DNA from: Planctomycetota bacterium
GTDB lineage: Bacteria; Planctomycetota; Phycisphaerae; Phycisphaerales; SM1A02
Direction: 5' to 3'
DNA: 57,044 bases
Assembly: GCA_014381305.1 (NCBI GenBank)
Contig: JACNLW010000075.1
Span: forward strand, 1-57,044
Within the stretch, counting starts at the first letter, position 1. Each line of letters begins with the position of its first letter. The notes under the pieces are model-generated. The model was given only the letters and a program-made list of their open reading frames with translations. It was not told where the DNA came from and searched no databases. Positions 27,318 through 35,295 of the stretch are shown here, one piece after another. A program made the position numbers and the translations under genes.

Positions 27318-27998
27318 CTAGGAGTTGGGTAATGCGTACTTTTTTACTAATTCCTGCGGGCAGCCAATATCGACAACAACAACGTCTCCCACATAGCACG
27401 CTGAAGAATTTTGCATAAAACCCTGCTTAAATCCGGCGAATGTGATTGTGAGGTCAGCCTTGACCGCCATTCCCAAGGGTTGGCCGGTATCGCAATCAAG
27501 CCCCGATGGTATATCGATTGAAACGATTTTTGCATTGCATTGCCCAATGGATGCGATGATGGGTACCGCAGGTCCACGTACTTCTTGGTTGATACCTGTG
27601 CCAAAGATGGCGTCAATGATGAGCGTGGCGTCTTCAAAGAGATCGTCTCTATAGATAACAAATGGAATACACATTTTTTCTGCGATCTCTGCATTTGTGA
27701 CGGCCTCTGGAGTTTTAGGAGGTGCGATTGACAAGACGCTTGTCTTGCATCCTCGATTGTGAAGATGGCGGGCGATTGCGTACCCATCACCACCATTATT
27801 TCCGGCCCCGCAAACAACGATGATCTGTTGCAGTTCATTTTTGTTGCATACATCCACAATAACATCAACGGAACCGCGAGCGGCATTTTCCATGAGCACA
27901 ATGCCCTGCATCCCATACCGATCAATTGCATCTCGATCTACATTGCGAACACCGTTTCGCGAGAAGACGATTGGTTGTTCTTTTTCTGTATTTGACAT
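27318..27998 (-). CDS. nnrE: NAD(P)H-hydrate epimerase (YjeF_N domain)
   Basis: A 226-residue enzyme that interconverts the R and S forms of hydrated NAD(P)H so that the dehydratase can repair them. Signature blocks are VCGAGNNGGDGYAIARHL, DAIFGTGINQEVRGP and VSIDIPSGLDCDTG. Only the epimerase half is present; the ADP/ATP-dependent dehydratase domain fused to it in E. coli YjeF is missing and would be encoded elsewhere. ATG 27998 is chosen; the longer frame from 28046 overlaps the divergent glycosyltransferase gene. Confidence 0.92.
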   Translation of the reverse strand: MSNTEKEQPIVFSRNGVRNVDRDAIDRYGMQGIVLMENAARGSVDVIVDVCNKNELQQIIVVCGAGNNGGDGYAIARHLHNRGCKTSVLSIAPPKTPEAVTNAEIAEKMCIPFVIYRDDLFEDATLIIDAIFGTGINQEVRGPAVPIIASIGQCNAKIVSIDIPSGLDCDTGQPLGMAVKADLTITFAGFKQGFMQNSSACYVGDVVVVDIGCPQELVKKYALPNS

Positions 27999-28024
27999 CG
28001 TTATGAGAATGATACATCGGTAGA

Positions 28025-29224
28025 ATGCACCAACTGATGAGTGCAACAGAAATCATTTCATGGATTTTGGGCGTTTTGGTGACAGGGTCATTGCTTTTTT
28101 GGATTGGACTCGCGTATCGACTGAATTCGATGATTCGTACAAAACCAACCATTCGAGAGGGGCTAGATTTACCAGCACCCACCGATGCATCGGTGAGTAT
28201 CGTGATTCCTGCACACAACGAAGAGCGGGTGATTGATAGATGTGCAACTTCTCTGCGGCGTCAGTCACATAAAAACGTGCAAATCATATTTGTTCTTGAC
28301 CGTTGCAGCGATCGCACACTCGAAATTCTTCAGAAACACACCAAGGAAGATACACGTGTTTCTATTATCGAAAACTACTCCTGCCCAGAGGGCTGGGCGG
28401 GAAAATGTAACGCTGCAAGGCTTGGTGCAGAAAAAGCGACTGGGGATTGGTTGTTATTCACAGACGCCGACACGAAATTTGACAAGGAACTTGTCCGTTG
28501 TGCAGTGGCGTCTGCCATCAAGCGAAAAGCTTCATTGCTCAGTATTTTGAGCACGCTGACGATTACAAAAACCTTTGAGCGAATTGTTCAGCCAATTGCA
28601 AGTACTTTTTTAGTACGGCAATTCCCAGTAGACAGAGTAAACCGAGAGCATCGTTCTCGCCCATTTGCAAATGGCCAGTTTCTCTTGTTTTCGAGAAAAG
28701 CGTACGAAGGAATTGGCGGACATGAAGCAGTAAAAGAAGCACTTCTTGAAGATATTGCTTTTGCCAGAACGATTGCACGCGAACCGGATGGTCGTGTACA
28801 ACTTCTGTTTGCAGATGGTTTGTTGAAATGTTCCATGTACCCAACCTTCGATTCATTCAAAACAGGTTGGAAACGGATCTACATTGAATCGCACAGCCGA
28901 GACGTGAAAAAACTTCGCGGTTCTGCATGGACTGCGCTTGTGGTGGGTGTGTGTATGCCATTGATTGCATTTGTTGGAATATATTTCGGAACCTCTGGAT
29001 CGCCTTCTTTGTTTTGGACTTCAATTGCAGCAGTAACGATGTTTATTTTCGTGAATGCATGGCTGTATAAGATAAACGGGGCGCCAGTTATTTTTGTAGT
29101 GCTTTCGCCGATTGGAGCAATGGTTGTTGCTTGGATTCTTTTTGGCGCGGCATCAATGTTACGAAACAGAAAACCAATTTGCTGGGGTGGCAAGGAATAC
29201 ATATTGGAGCCAAGAGCGGAATGA
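28025..29224 (+). CDS. Membrane glycosyltransferase, family 2
   Basis: A 399-residue enzyme with an N-terminal membrane helix (about 10-32), a GT-A catalytic domain and C-terminal helices (about 300-330 and 335-385). The nucleotide-sugar binding start VSIVIPAHNEERVIDRCATS and the DxD-type metal motif LLFTDADTKFD are present, followed by a conserved ED-type region (EALLEDIAFARTIA). It resembles the HpnB/carotenoid-type GT2 group in topology. The substrate is unknown. ATG 28025 or 28037. Its stop overlaps the surE start (ATGA). Confidence 0.8.
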   Translation: MHQLMSATEIISWILGVLVTGSLLFWIGLAYRLNSMIRTKPTIREGLDLPAPTDASVSIVIPAHNEERVIDRCATSLRRQSHKNVQIIFVLDRCSDRTLEILQKHTKEDTRVSIIENYSCPEGWAGKCNAARLGAEKATGDWLLFTDADTKFDKELVRCAVASAIKRKASLLSILSTLTITKTFERIVQPIASTFLVRQFPVDRVNREHRSRPFANGQFLLFSRKAYEGIGGHEAVKEALLEDIAFARTIAREPDGRVQLLFADGLLKCSMYPTFDSFKTGWKRIYIESHSRDVKKLRGSAWTALVVGVCMPLIAFVGIYFGTSGSPSLFWTSIAAVTMFIFVNAWLYKINGAPVIFVVLSPIGAMVVAWILFGAASMLRNRKPICWGGKEYILEPRAE

Positions 29225-30006
29225 GAATTTTACTCACGAATGATGATGGTATACGCGCACCGGGTATTATCGCGTTACATAAAGCACTTGCGGGCTTAGG
29301 CGAACTTATTGTAATCGCACCAGAAACCGTGCAGTCTGCGACAAGTCATGGCATTACATATACCAAGCCACTCATGACCCAACATGTAGATGTCACAGAG
29401 CAGATGTCTGGAACAGCAATTGATGGTCGACCTGCAGATTGCGTCAAACTCGCACTGCGTACGTTATGGGAAGAGCGTTTTGGAAAAGGCGAACTACCAG
29501 ACTTAACGATCAGTGGCATGAACAGTGGTTCCAATGTAGGAATCAATATTATTTATTCTGGCACAGTTGCTGCGGCAATTGAATCAGCATTTCTCGGTGT
29601 TCCTTCGATCGCTGTGAGTTTACATTTAGATAACCGCGATTCAATTTGTTATGACAGAGCAGCTGAAATTGCAAGAAACGTGATAGACAAAGTTTTAGAG
29701 AACAAACTTGAACCGCACGAGGTTGTGAATATCAATGTTCCAACATGTGAAACTCCAGATATGCCAATGCCCGAAATCAAAGTGGTTGAAATGAATGCCG
29801 CTGGCGACCTTGGTCATTACGACAAGCGAGAATGCCCGTATGGACGCACGTATTATTGGGCTGCGGGTGACGGCATGGCATTTGCGCATACCGCGCAGGG
29901 CAGTGATGTCGAAGCGCTCAAGGCAGGATTCGCGACAGTCACACCACTTGATTATGTGCTAACGGATACGCGCCGAATGTCACTTTGGAATGTTCGTTTG
30001 CAATAA
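29221..30006 (+). CDS. surE: 5'-nucleotidase SurE
   Basis: Metal-dependent phosphatase of 261 residues acting on nucleoside 5'-monophosphates and related phosphates. The signature MRILLTNDDGIRAPG opens the protein (metal ligands Asp8 and Asp9), with SATSHGITYTKPL and SGMNSGSNVG completing the site. ATG 29221 overlaps the glycosyltransferase stop and gives the canonical start; the frame upstream is inside that gene. Its stop TAA (30004-30006) lies in the left terminal repeat of the 30.0-30.25 kb element. Confidence 0.95.
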   Translation: MRILLTNDDGIRAPGIIALHKALAGLGELIVIAPETVQSATSHGITYTKPLMTQHVDVTEQMSGTAIDGRPADCVKLALRTLWEERFGKGELPDLTISGMNSGSNVGINIIYSGTVAAAIESAFLGVPSIAVSLHLDNRDSICYDRAAEIARNVIDKVLENKLEPHEVVNINVPTCETPDMPMPEIKVVEMNAAGDLGHYDKRECPYGRTYYWAAGDGMAFAHTAQGSDVEALKAGFATVTPLDYVLTDTRRMSLWNVRLQ

Positions 30007-30250
30007 ACTCACCCCCGGAAATAAACTCACCCCCGGTGAGTTTATTTGCAAGAACTGACCTAGGGTCAAAAAAATTTAGATATGGTAGAAACCCGAAGGA
30101 GTTGACCCCGGGTGAAATAATCGTTGATACCGCAAAGCGAGGTGATCCGTAGCAAATGGACACGATTAATTCACCCGCGGTCTAGATTAATTCACCCGCG
30201 GTCTAAATTGTTTCACCGGGGGTGAGTTTATTTCCGGGGGTGAGTTTATT
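30002..30250. mobile_element. 249-bp palindromic element with 38-bp perfect terminal inverted repeats (MITE-like)
   Basis: The left end (30002-30039) reads AATAAACTCACCCCCGG, then A plus the same 17 bases, then TGA; the right end (30213-30250) is its exact reverse complement over 38 bp. Inside the left end 30019-30047 is a 13-pair hairpin with a CCC loop. The centre holds a TGACC-TAG-GGTCA palindrome, an inverted pair (30104-30122 against 30164-30182, two mismatches) and two adjacent identical 21-bp units (30164-30184, 30185-30205). It has no coding capacity. It lies exactly between convergent surE and the TonB-like gene and supplies both TAA stops. No direct flanking duplication is visible. 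Confidence 0.75.
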
Positions 30251-31112
30251 TTGAAAGTGAAATATGAATGGTGATGTGAATCGATTCGTTTTCAAGGACA
30301 GCATCTATTTTTTCACCAGCAGCGCGCCAACGATACAAACTCGCAACAAGTGATCGGTCGATTGAAGAGGAGCCAGTTGAGCGAATTATCTCAACGTCGA
30401 TTGGTCTGCCGCGATTGTCAATCACCAAAACAGCGGTGAGACCATTGGGTGCATTTGTAACAGATTGGTGTGCAGTAAACGACGGTCTTCTTGGTCTGAG
30501 AATGATTCCTTCTGCAGCAATTGGGCGTCCTGTCTTCCAGTTTTCTCTTGGCACTTCTACGATCGAAGTAGGGTCGGATTCAAGATCAGAAAATTCAGAA
30601 ACTGGTTTTGGATTTGCTTCTACAACTTGTTCACGCGAATGTGAGGGCTGCACTGTGGGCGGTGGTGTTGGTGAAGCAAATGAAAATTGAAGCCCTCGTA
30701 GTGCGTCAATGAGTTTTGTTGCCGCATCGGTGACAGGCGCGATTGTCTCACTGAGATCATCAAGTATTTTTTTTATGTTTTTTTGGGGTTGTTCAAGTAC
30801 TACTTCTTGTGCCGCAGGTTTTGGGGAAGGCTGTTCTAGTTGCATAGCAGCTTGCTCAACATCGGCTAATCTTGCGAGGTGTTTTTGGTATTGTTCGTAC
30901 CCTATCCATGTCAAAGTCGATGCTTCAGATTGATCAATTCCAAGAACGATTTCTGGTTTTTCAAGTGGTGGTGTTTCAAGATGCGAAGCATCGGTTGGAG
31001 GTGCGAATGGAGATACAAACTGTTTGTTTGTAAAAAGTGGTATCACCGTAAAGTGAATTGCCAGTGATGCAACAAAAGCAATACACAGCGGCGTTGCTTC
31101 ACGGTGCAGCAT
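30246..31112 (-). CDS. TonB-like protein with proline-rich linker
   Basis: A 288-residue protein with an N-terminal signal-anchor helix (about 10-26, LCIAFVASLAIHFTVI), a Pro/Glu-rich periplasmic stretch, a middle helical part, and a C-terminal domain of TonB/TolA type (TAVLVIDNRGRPIDVEIIRSTG, then RSLVASLYRWRAAG). It probably couples inner-membrane energy to an outer-membrane partner. ATG 31112 has GTGAGG upstream; GTG 31127 is in frame. It overlaps the end of the ExbD gene. The stop lies in the right end of the palindromic element. Confidence 0.7.
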   Translation of the reverse strand: MLHREATPLCIAFVASLAIHFTVIPLFTNKQFVSPFAPPTDASHLETPPLEKPEIVLGIDQSEASTLTWIGYEQYQKHLARLADVEQAAMQLEQPSPKPAAQEVVLEQPQKNIKKILDDLSETIAPVTDAATKLIDALRGLQFSFASPTPPPTVQPSHSREQVVEANPKPVSEFSDLESDPTSIVEVPRENWKTGRPIAAEGIILRPRRPSFTAHQSVTNAPNGLTAVLVIDNRGRPIDVEIIRSTGSSSIDRSLVASLYRWRAAGEKIDAVLENESIHITIHISLSK

Positions 31113-31536
31113 GAGAGTTTTCCTCACTTGGAGCGCCTACCAAGAATACCTCCAAACTTTCTGCCCGCAAACGATCCCATGCACCAGTAAGCAGCGGACC
31201 CCGATCAACAACAGAGTGCCCATCTTCCATGACCAAGTAGAGGACGCTTTCGGGTTTTTCAGCGAGTTTTATCCGCACATTTTTTACCAAATCATCAAGT
31301 GTGACGACAGTTGTTCCAACATAGACATTGCCATCAACAGCAATCGTAATTGAAACTGCTGGCTTTGGCGTCGCCGTTTCGCCTGACATATATGTTTCGA
31401 ACGGAACGGGCAAAACTTCGGCCCGAACCATGAGAACCATTGCATAAATGAAAAATGTAAGCAACAAAAACACAACGTCGATCAACGGCATGATCTCAAC
31501 CCGTGTGTCATGTTCAGTGCGCCGCAATGGCCGCAT
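31099..31536 (-). CDS. ExbD/TolR-family proton-channel subunit
   Basis: A 145-residue protein with a short cytoplasmic start, one membrane helix (about 14-38, IMPLIDVVFLLLTFFIYAMVL) containing the essential Asp20 of the LIDVVFLLL motif, and a periplasmic domain. ExbD works with a pentameric ExbB to use the proton gradient. No ExbB/TolQ gene is adjacent: upstream is a STAS gene and downstream a TonB-like gene, so the stator must come from elsewhere. Probably co-transcribed with both neighbours (4-bp gap before it, 14-bp overlap after). Confidence 0.88.
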   Translation of the reverse strand: MRPLRRTEHDTRVEIMPLIDVVFLLLTFFIYAMVLMVRAEVLPVPFETYMSGETATPKPAVSITIAVDGNVYVGTTVVTLDDLVKNVRIKLAEKPESVLYLVMEDGHSVVDRGPLLTGAWDRLRAESLEVFLVGAPSEENSHAAP

Positions 31537-31540
31537 GCGA

Positions 31541-31882
31541 TTACTCTCCGACCATCAGACTCGTAAGAGCCGTGGTAGTGTCTTCAATAAATGTAAAGAC
31601 TTGATCCAAACCAGTTGCAAGCATCGTAGACCAAATGCCATCGTTGATATTGCAAATAATCATTCGGCGATCCTTTAAAGCGAGCATTTTTTTACATTCA
31701 ATCAACGCGCCTAGATTAGATGAGTTCAGTGTTGTTACTTGCTGCAAATCAATAATGACGTCGGGTGCAAGAATGTCGCTGTTTTTAAGTTTTGTAAGCA
31801 ACGCATCCGTGTCTTCGGAAAAGTCTGGCTCATTTTGAAGTTCAAGAATGAGTACGTCTTCGGACCATTGATTCAGTGTCAT
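31541..31882 (-). CDS. STAS-domain protein (anti-sigma-antagonist-like)
   Basis: A 113-residue single STAS domain. The conserved strand-helix DVIIDLQQVTTLNSSNLGALIECKK includes Ser54-Ser55, where SpoIIAA-type proteins are phosphorylated. Such proteins bind partner-switching kinases and release sigma factors or modulate transporters. No kinase or phosphatase lies nearby. It is the first gene of the STAS-ExbD-TonB-like operon and begins 119 bp after the gyrA stop, behind the palindrome cluster. Confidence 0.85.
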   Translation of the reverse strand: MTLNQWSEDVLILELQNEPDFSEDTDALLTKLKNSDILAPDVIIDLQQVTTLNSSNLGALIECKKMLALKDRRMIICNINDGIWSTMLATGLDQVFTFIEDTTTALTSLMVGE

Positions 31883-31896
31883 GGTATAGAGGATAC

Positions 31897-32006
31897 CCGA
31901 AATAAACGCACTCTCGGTGCGTTTATTGGATTTTTGATTCGTTGTTTAAAAAACTCACCGGGGGTGAGTTTTTCTGGGGGCGATTTTATTCGGGGGTGAT
32001 TTTATT
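31897..32006. repeat. Palindrome cluster downstream of gyrA
   Basis: Two strong hairpins: AATAAACGCAC/GTGCGTTTATT around TCTCG (31901-31927), and AAAAACTCACC/GGTGAGTTTTT around GGG (31949-31973). They are followed by two degenerate half-units, GGGGGCGATTTTATT and CGGGGGTGATTTTATT (about 31976-32005). The second hairpin has a T-run on the minus strand and should terminate gyrA. The TTA at 32002-32004, the gyrA stop, belongs to the last half-unit. Same family as the 30.0 kb element. Confidence 0.8.
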
Positions 32007-34623
32007 CTGTTGAAGCGTCAAGTTCGGCAGGCTCGTCGGAGCCTTCGATTTTAGCGGCTGCAATGAGGCGATCGTCATCTTTCAGATTCACTACTTTTAC
32101 ACCCTTGGTATTTCTGCCAATGGAGCGAATATCGCTTGCAGCGATCCTAACGAGCATCCCATTTGCAGTGATGAACATCAGGCTGTCACCATCTCGAACG
32201 GCGCGAATATCTGCAACGAGACCGTTTCGGTCACCAGTTTTGATATCACGCCGGCCTTTGCCGCCTCTGCCTTGTGGTCGAGTTGTACCGTCTTCACTAC
32301 TTCGCACAAGATATTCTTCCATCGGTGTGCGCTTGCCATACCCATTTTCAGTCATGGTCATGAGATCGGCATCATCCATCGCAAGGACAGCACCAACAAC
32401 GAGATCATCTTTTGCTAGCGTGATTCCCTTTACGCCAGCAGCAGTACGCCCCATCAGACGTGCGTCATTTTCATCAAAGCGAATCGACATGCCTTGTTTT
32501 GTTGCAAGAAGAATGTGTCCCGTGCCATCAGTTTTAATGACATCGATTAAAGCATCGCCATCATTGAGTTTAATTGCGCGGATGCCGCCTTTGTTTACGT
32601 TGTGGTAGTCAGCGACAGCAGTTCGTTTCACCTTTCCATTTGCGGTTGCAAACACGAGGTTTTCTTGATTGTTTTCAAAATCTTTTATGGCTCGGACAGT
32701 CACAACTTGCTCGTCATCTTTGAAGTTCAGTAAGTTGACTAATGCTCGACCCTTACTTGTACGGGTTGCTTCTGGAATTCGATACACTTTTAAGTTAAAC
32801 ACGCGCCCAGAATCAGTAAAGCACAACAGATCATCGTGCGTTGAGGCAACAAAGATGTGTTCAATAAAGTCACCGTCTCTTGTTTCTCCACCTTTGATGC
32901 CACGACCACCTCGACCCTGTTCTCTGAATGTGTCGATCGGGAGACGCTTGACATAGCCTTGATGTGAAATTGTTACACACACATCGTGTTCTGTGATTAA
33001 CGCTCCATGATCAAACTCTTCTTCTTCTGCTTCAATAAAGCCAGTAAGCCGCGGTGTTGCGAAGCGATCTTTCATTTCAAGGCAATCTTCGCGGATCATG
33101 TCAAAAACTTTTTGTTCGCTTGCAAGAATGCTTGCGTAATAATCAATTTTTTCCAGTAGTTCAGCATAATCGCTCGTGAGTTTTTCAATTTCAAGTCCAA
33201 CAAGTTGGATCAATCGCAACGCACCAATTGATTCTGCTTGCACGCGAGAAAGTGACACGCCATCTTTCGCTGTTTCAATGAGTCGGTTGGAAATAAACTT
33301 CGCATATTCATGCGATTCTGAAATCGTAAATGCTCGGGCGATCAATTTTTCGATCGCTTCGTCGCGCGTTCGACTGCCGCGAATCAGTGCGATTACTTCA
33401 TCGATGTCACATACTGCGTAAATCAAACCTTCAAGTTTGTGCGCGGCTTTGCGTGCTTCACGAAGCAAATGCTCAGTTCGCCTTCGGATTACTTCTTGGC
33501 GGTGGCCTACCCAGCAATCAATCAATGCACGAAGTGGAAGTGTTTGTGGCCGTCCACTAACAAGTGCGATGTTGATGACGGAAACCGTTGATTGGAGCGG
33601 CGTGTATTGATACAACTGCCGTTCAACGACAGAAGGATCAGCGCCTCGTTTTAGGTAGACAACAATTCGCGTCCGCCATTTTTTACCCGAGAAGTTTTTG
33701 ATATCTGAAATATCATTGATGCGACCAGTCTTTGCACATTCAACCATTTTCTCAATCAAGTTGTTTTGCACAATTTGATAAGGGATTTCATCAATGACAA
33801 TTGCTTGCCGTTTGCCAATTTCTTCGTGGTGGACACGGCCTCGTACCTTAAATCGACTTCGACCAGTTGCGTACGCGTCAAGAATGCCGCGCTTGCCAAC
33901 AACGAGTCCACCAGTCGGGAAATCAGGGCCTGGAACAATTTCAAGTAACTCTTGTAAAGAAAGATCAGGGTTATCGATGGTTGCGATGATCGCATCGCAA
34001 ATTTCACCAACATTATGTGGCGGCATGGAACACGCCATGCCAACTGCAATACCATTTGAACCATTGACAAGCAAGTTTGGAAATCTACCAGGCAGAACCG
34101 TTGGTTCTAATCGTGTTTCATCGTAATTTGGTTTGAAGTCAACAGTGCCGAGTTTGATGTCAGCGAGCATTTCAACTGCAGCGGCAGTCATGCGGGCTTC
34201 TGTGTATCGCATCGCAGCAGGGGGATCACCATCGATCGAACCGAAGTTACCCTGTTTGTCGACAAGCATCGTTCGCATTTTCCAACTTTGGCCCATGTTG
34301 ACCAACGTTGGATAGATTACTGATTCGCCGTGTGGGTGATAGTTACCCGAAGTATCGCCTGCGATCTTTGCACACTTCCGATGTTTTCTACCGGGTGAAA
34401 GATTGAGGTCGTTCATCGCAACCAAAATGCGACGTTGCGATGGCTTTAAACCATCGCGAACATCTGGCAGTGCACGATCCATAATTGTTGACATTGCGTA
34501 CGTGAGATAACTGTCGTGCAGTTCTCGTTCAATGAGTTGTTCAACAACGTGACCAAGGTTTGAAGGTTCTTTTTCAGAGCCTTCATCGCCAGTATTTTCG
34601 GGTTGTTTTGGTGTCTCACTCAT
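32002..34623 (-). CDS. gyrA: DNA gyrase subunit A
   Basis: Type II topoisomerase breakage-reunion subunit, 873 residues. The active-site region AAMRYTEARM puts the DNA-linking tyrosine at Tyr140; the N-terminal domain opens with SYLTYAMSTIMDRALPDVRDGLKPSQRR split over residues 38-64. Beta-pinwheel blades fill the C-terminal third, and the GyrA-box-like QGRGGKG is present, favouring gyrase over topoisomerase IV. The start at ATG 34623 (MSETPKQ) gives a 30-residue acidic leader before the conserved part. gyrB is not in the window. The acidic tail ends in EPAELDASTE. Confidence 0.95.
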   Translation of the reverse strand: MSETPKQPENTGDEGSEKEPSNLGHVVEQLIERELHDSYLTYAMSTIMDRALPDVRDGLKPSQRRILVAMNDLNLSPGRKHRKCAKIAGDTSGNYHPHGESVIYPTLVNMGQSWKMRTMLVDKQGNFGSIDGDPPAAMRYTEARMTAAAVEMLADIKLGTVDFKPNYDETRLEPTVLPGRFPNLLVNGSNGIAVGMACSMPPHNVGEICDAIIATIDNPDLSLQELLEIVPGPDFPTGGLVVGKRGILDAYATGRSRFKVRGRVHHEEIGKRQAIVIDEIPYQIVQNNLIEKMVECAKTGRINDISDIKNFSGKKWRTRIVVYLKRGADPSVVERQLYQYTPLQSTVSVINIALVSGRPQTLPLRALIDCWVGHRQEVIRRRTEHLLREARKAAHKLEGLIYAVCDIDEVIALIRGSRTRDEAIEKLIARAFTISESHEYAKFISNRLIETAKDGVSLSRVQAESIGALRLIQLVGLEIEKLTSDYAELLEKIDYYASILASEQKVFDMIREDCLEMKDRFATPRLTGFIEAEEEEFDHGALITEHDVCVTISHQGYVKRLPIDTFREQGRGGRGIKGGETRDGDFIEHIFVASTHDDLLCFTDSGRVFNLKVYRIPEATRTSKGRALVNLLNFKDDEQVVTVRAIKDFENNQENLVFATANGKVKRTAVADYHNVNKGGIRAIKLNDGDALIDVIKTDGTGHILLATKQGMSIRFDENDARLMGRTAAGVKGITLAKDDLVVGAVLAMDDADLMTMTENGYGKRTPMEEYLVRSSEDGTTRPQGRGGKGRRDIKTGDRNGLVADIRAVRDGDSLMFITANGMLVRIAASDIRSIGRNTKGVKVVNLKDDDRLIAAAKIEGSDEPAELDASTE

Positions 34624-34704
34624 TGCCTGTGCGAACTGTTTATTGTACCTCAATTAGAGTCAGATCGCGCAGTTTGAAGCCTTTTAGAGTGCGTGTTTTT
34701 TGGC

Positions 34705-35295
34705 TTACTTTTCGCAGCGAAGGAGCATCAGATGCTCTGCATTTCCGCTCCCTTTTTTAGATGATTTTTTGCCTCGAATTGGCGACTTTGTTTCAGCAAT
34801 AACACAAAGTCCCATGGACTCAATTTCTGCACGAACTCTCTTCAAAACACGCTCTACCATCTCCTCTGAGAGACCAGAACTCACGGATTCCTGCGTTTTT
34901 TCTTCTTTTGTGAGTTCGTAGTGTGGTTTGACAAGGGTGATGATTTGTCCACTTTTTGTCCACTTGATTGCGGCTGGAATTGCGAGTGTTTGTCTTGTCC
35001 ACCCGAGGTCAACAACTGCCAAGTCGACAATTTCTTTTGGCTCAACATGAAGTGCATTTGTTCGTTCCATTGTGATGACGCGGTCATCGCTTCGAAGTTT
35101 CCACGCAAGTGTGCCATATCCAGTGTCAACAGCGTAGACTTTTGATGCTCCGCGTTGCAATAAGCAATCAGTAAATCCCCCAACGTTACACCCTAAATCG
35201 ACGCACGTGAAATTTGTGACATCAAATTGAAACGTCTCAAGCGCGTGCTCAAGTTTTAATCCTGCGCGTGAAACAAACGGTTGTTCAGACGCCAA
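34705..35295 (-). CDS. TlyA-like RNA 2'-O-methyltransferase lacking the S4 domain
   Basis: A 196-residue SAM-dependent methyltransferase of the FtsJ fold. The TlyA text is easy to see: PFVSRAGLKLEHALETF, VDLGCNVGGFTDCLLQRGAS (SAM site), AVDTGYGTLAWKLRSDDRV and the Lys/Asp/Lys/Glu set including the VKPHYEL block. TlyA proteins usually begin with an RNA-binding S4 domain of about 60 residues; that is absent here. It starts at TTG 35295, overlapping the lpxI stop by 11 bp, so it is translated with lpxI. Methylation of rRNA is the likely role, but the site is unknown. Confidence 0.8.
   Translation of the reverse strand: MASEQPFVSRAGLKLEHALETFQFDVTNFTCVDLGCNVGGFTDCLLQRGASKVYAVDTGYGTLAWKLRSDDRVITMERTNALHVEPKEIVDLAVVDLGWTRQTLAIPAAIKWTKSGQIITLVKPHYELTKEEKTQESVSSGLSEEMVERVLKRVRAEIESMGLCVIAETKSPIRGKKSSKKGSGNAEHLMLLRCEK

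Noticed and set aside
30164-30205. CRISPR array
   Set aside because: Two adjacent identical units without spacers, and no cas genes; this is a simple tandem repeat inside a palindromic element.
32063-34315. Many plus-strand open frames opposite gyrA
   Set aside because: Shadows of a highly conserved minus-strand gene.
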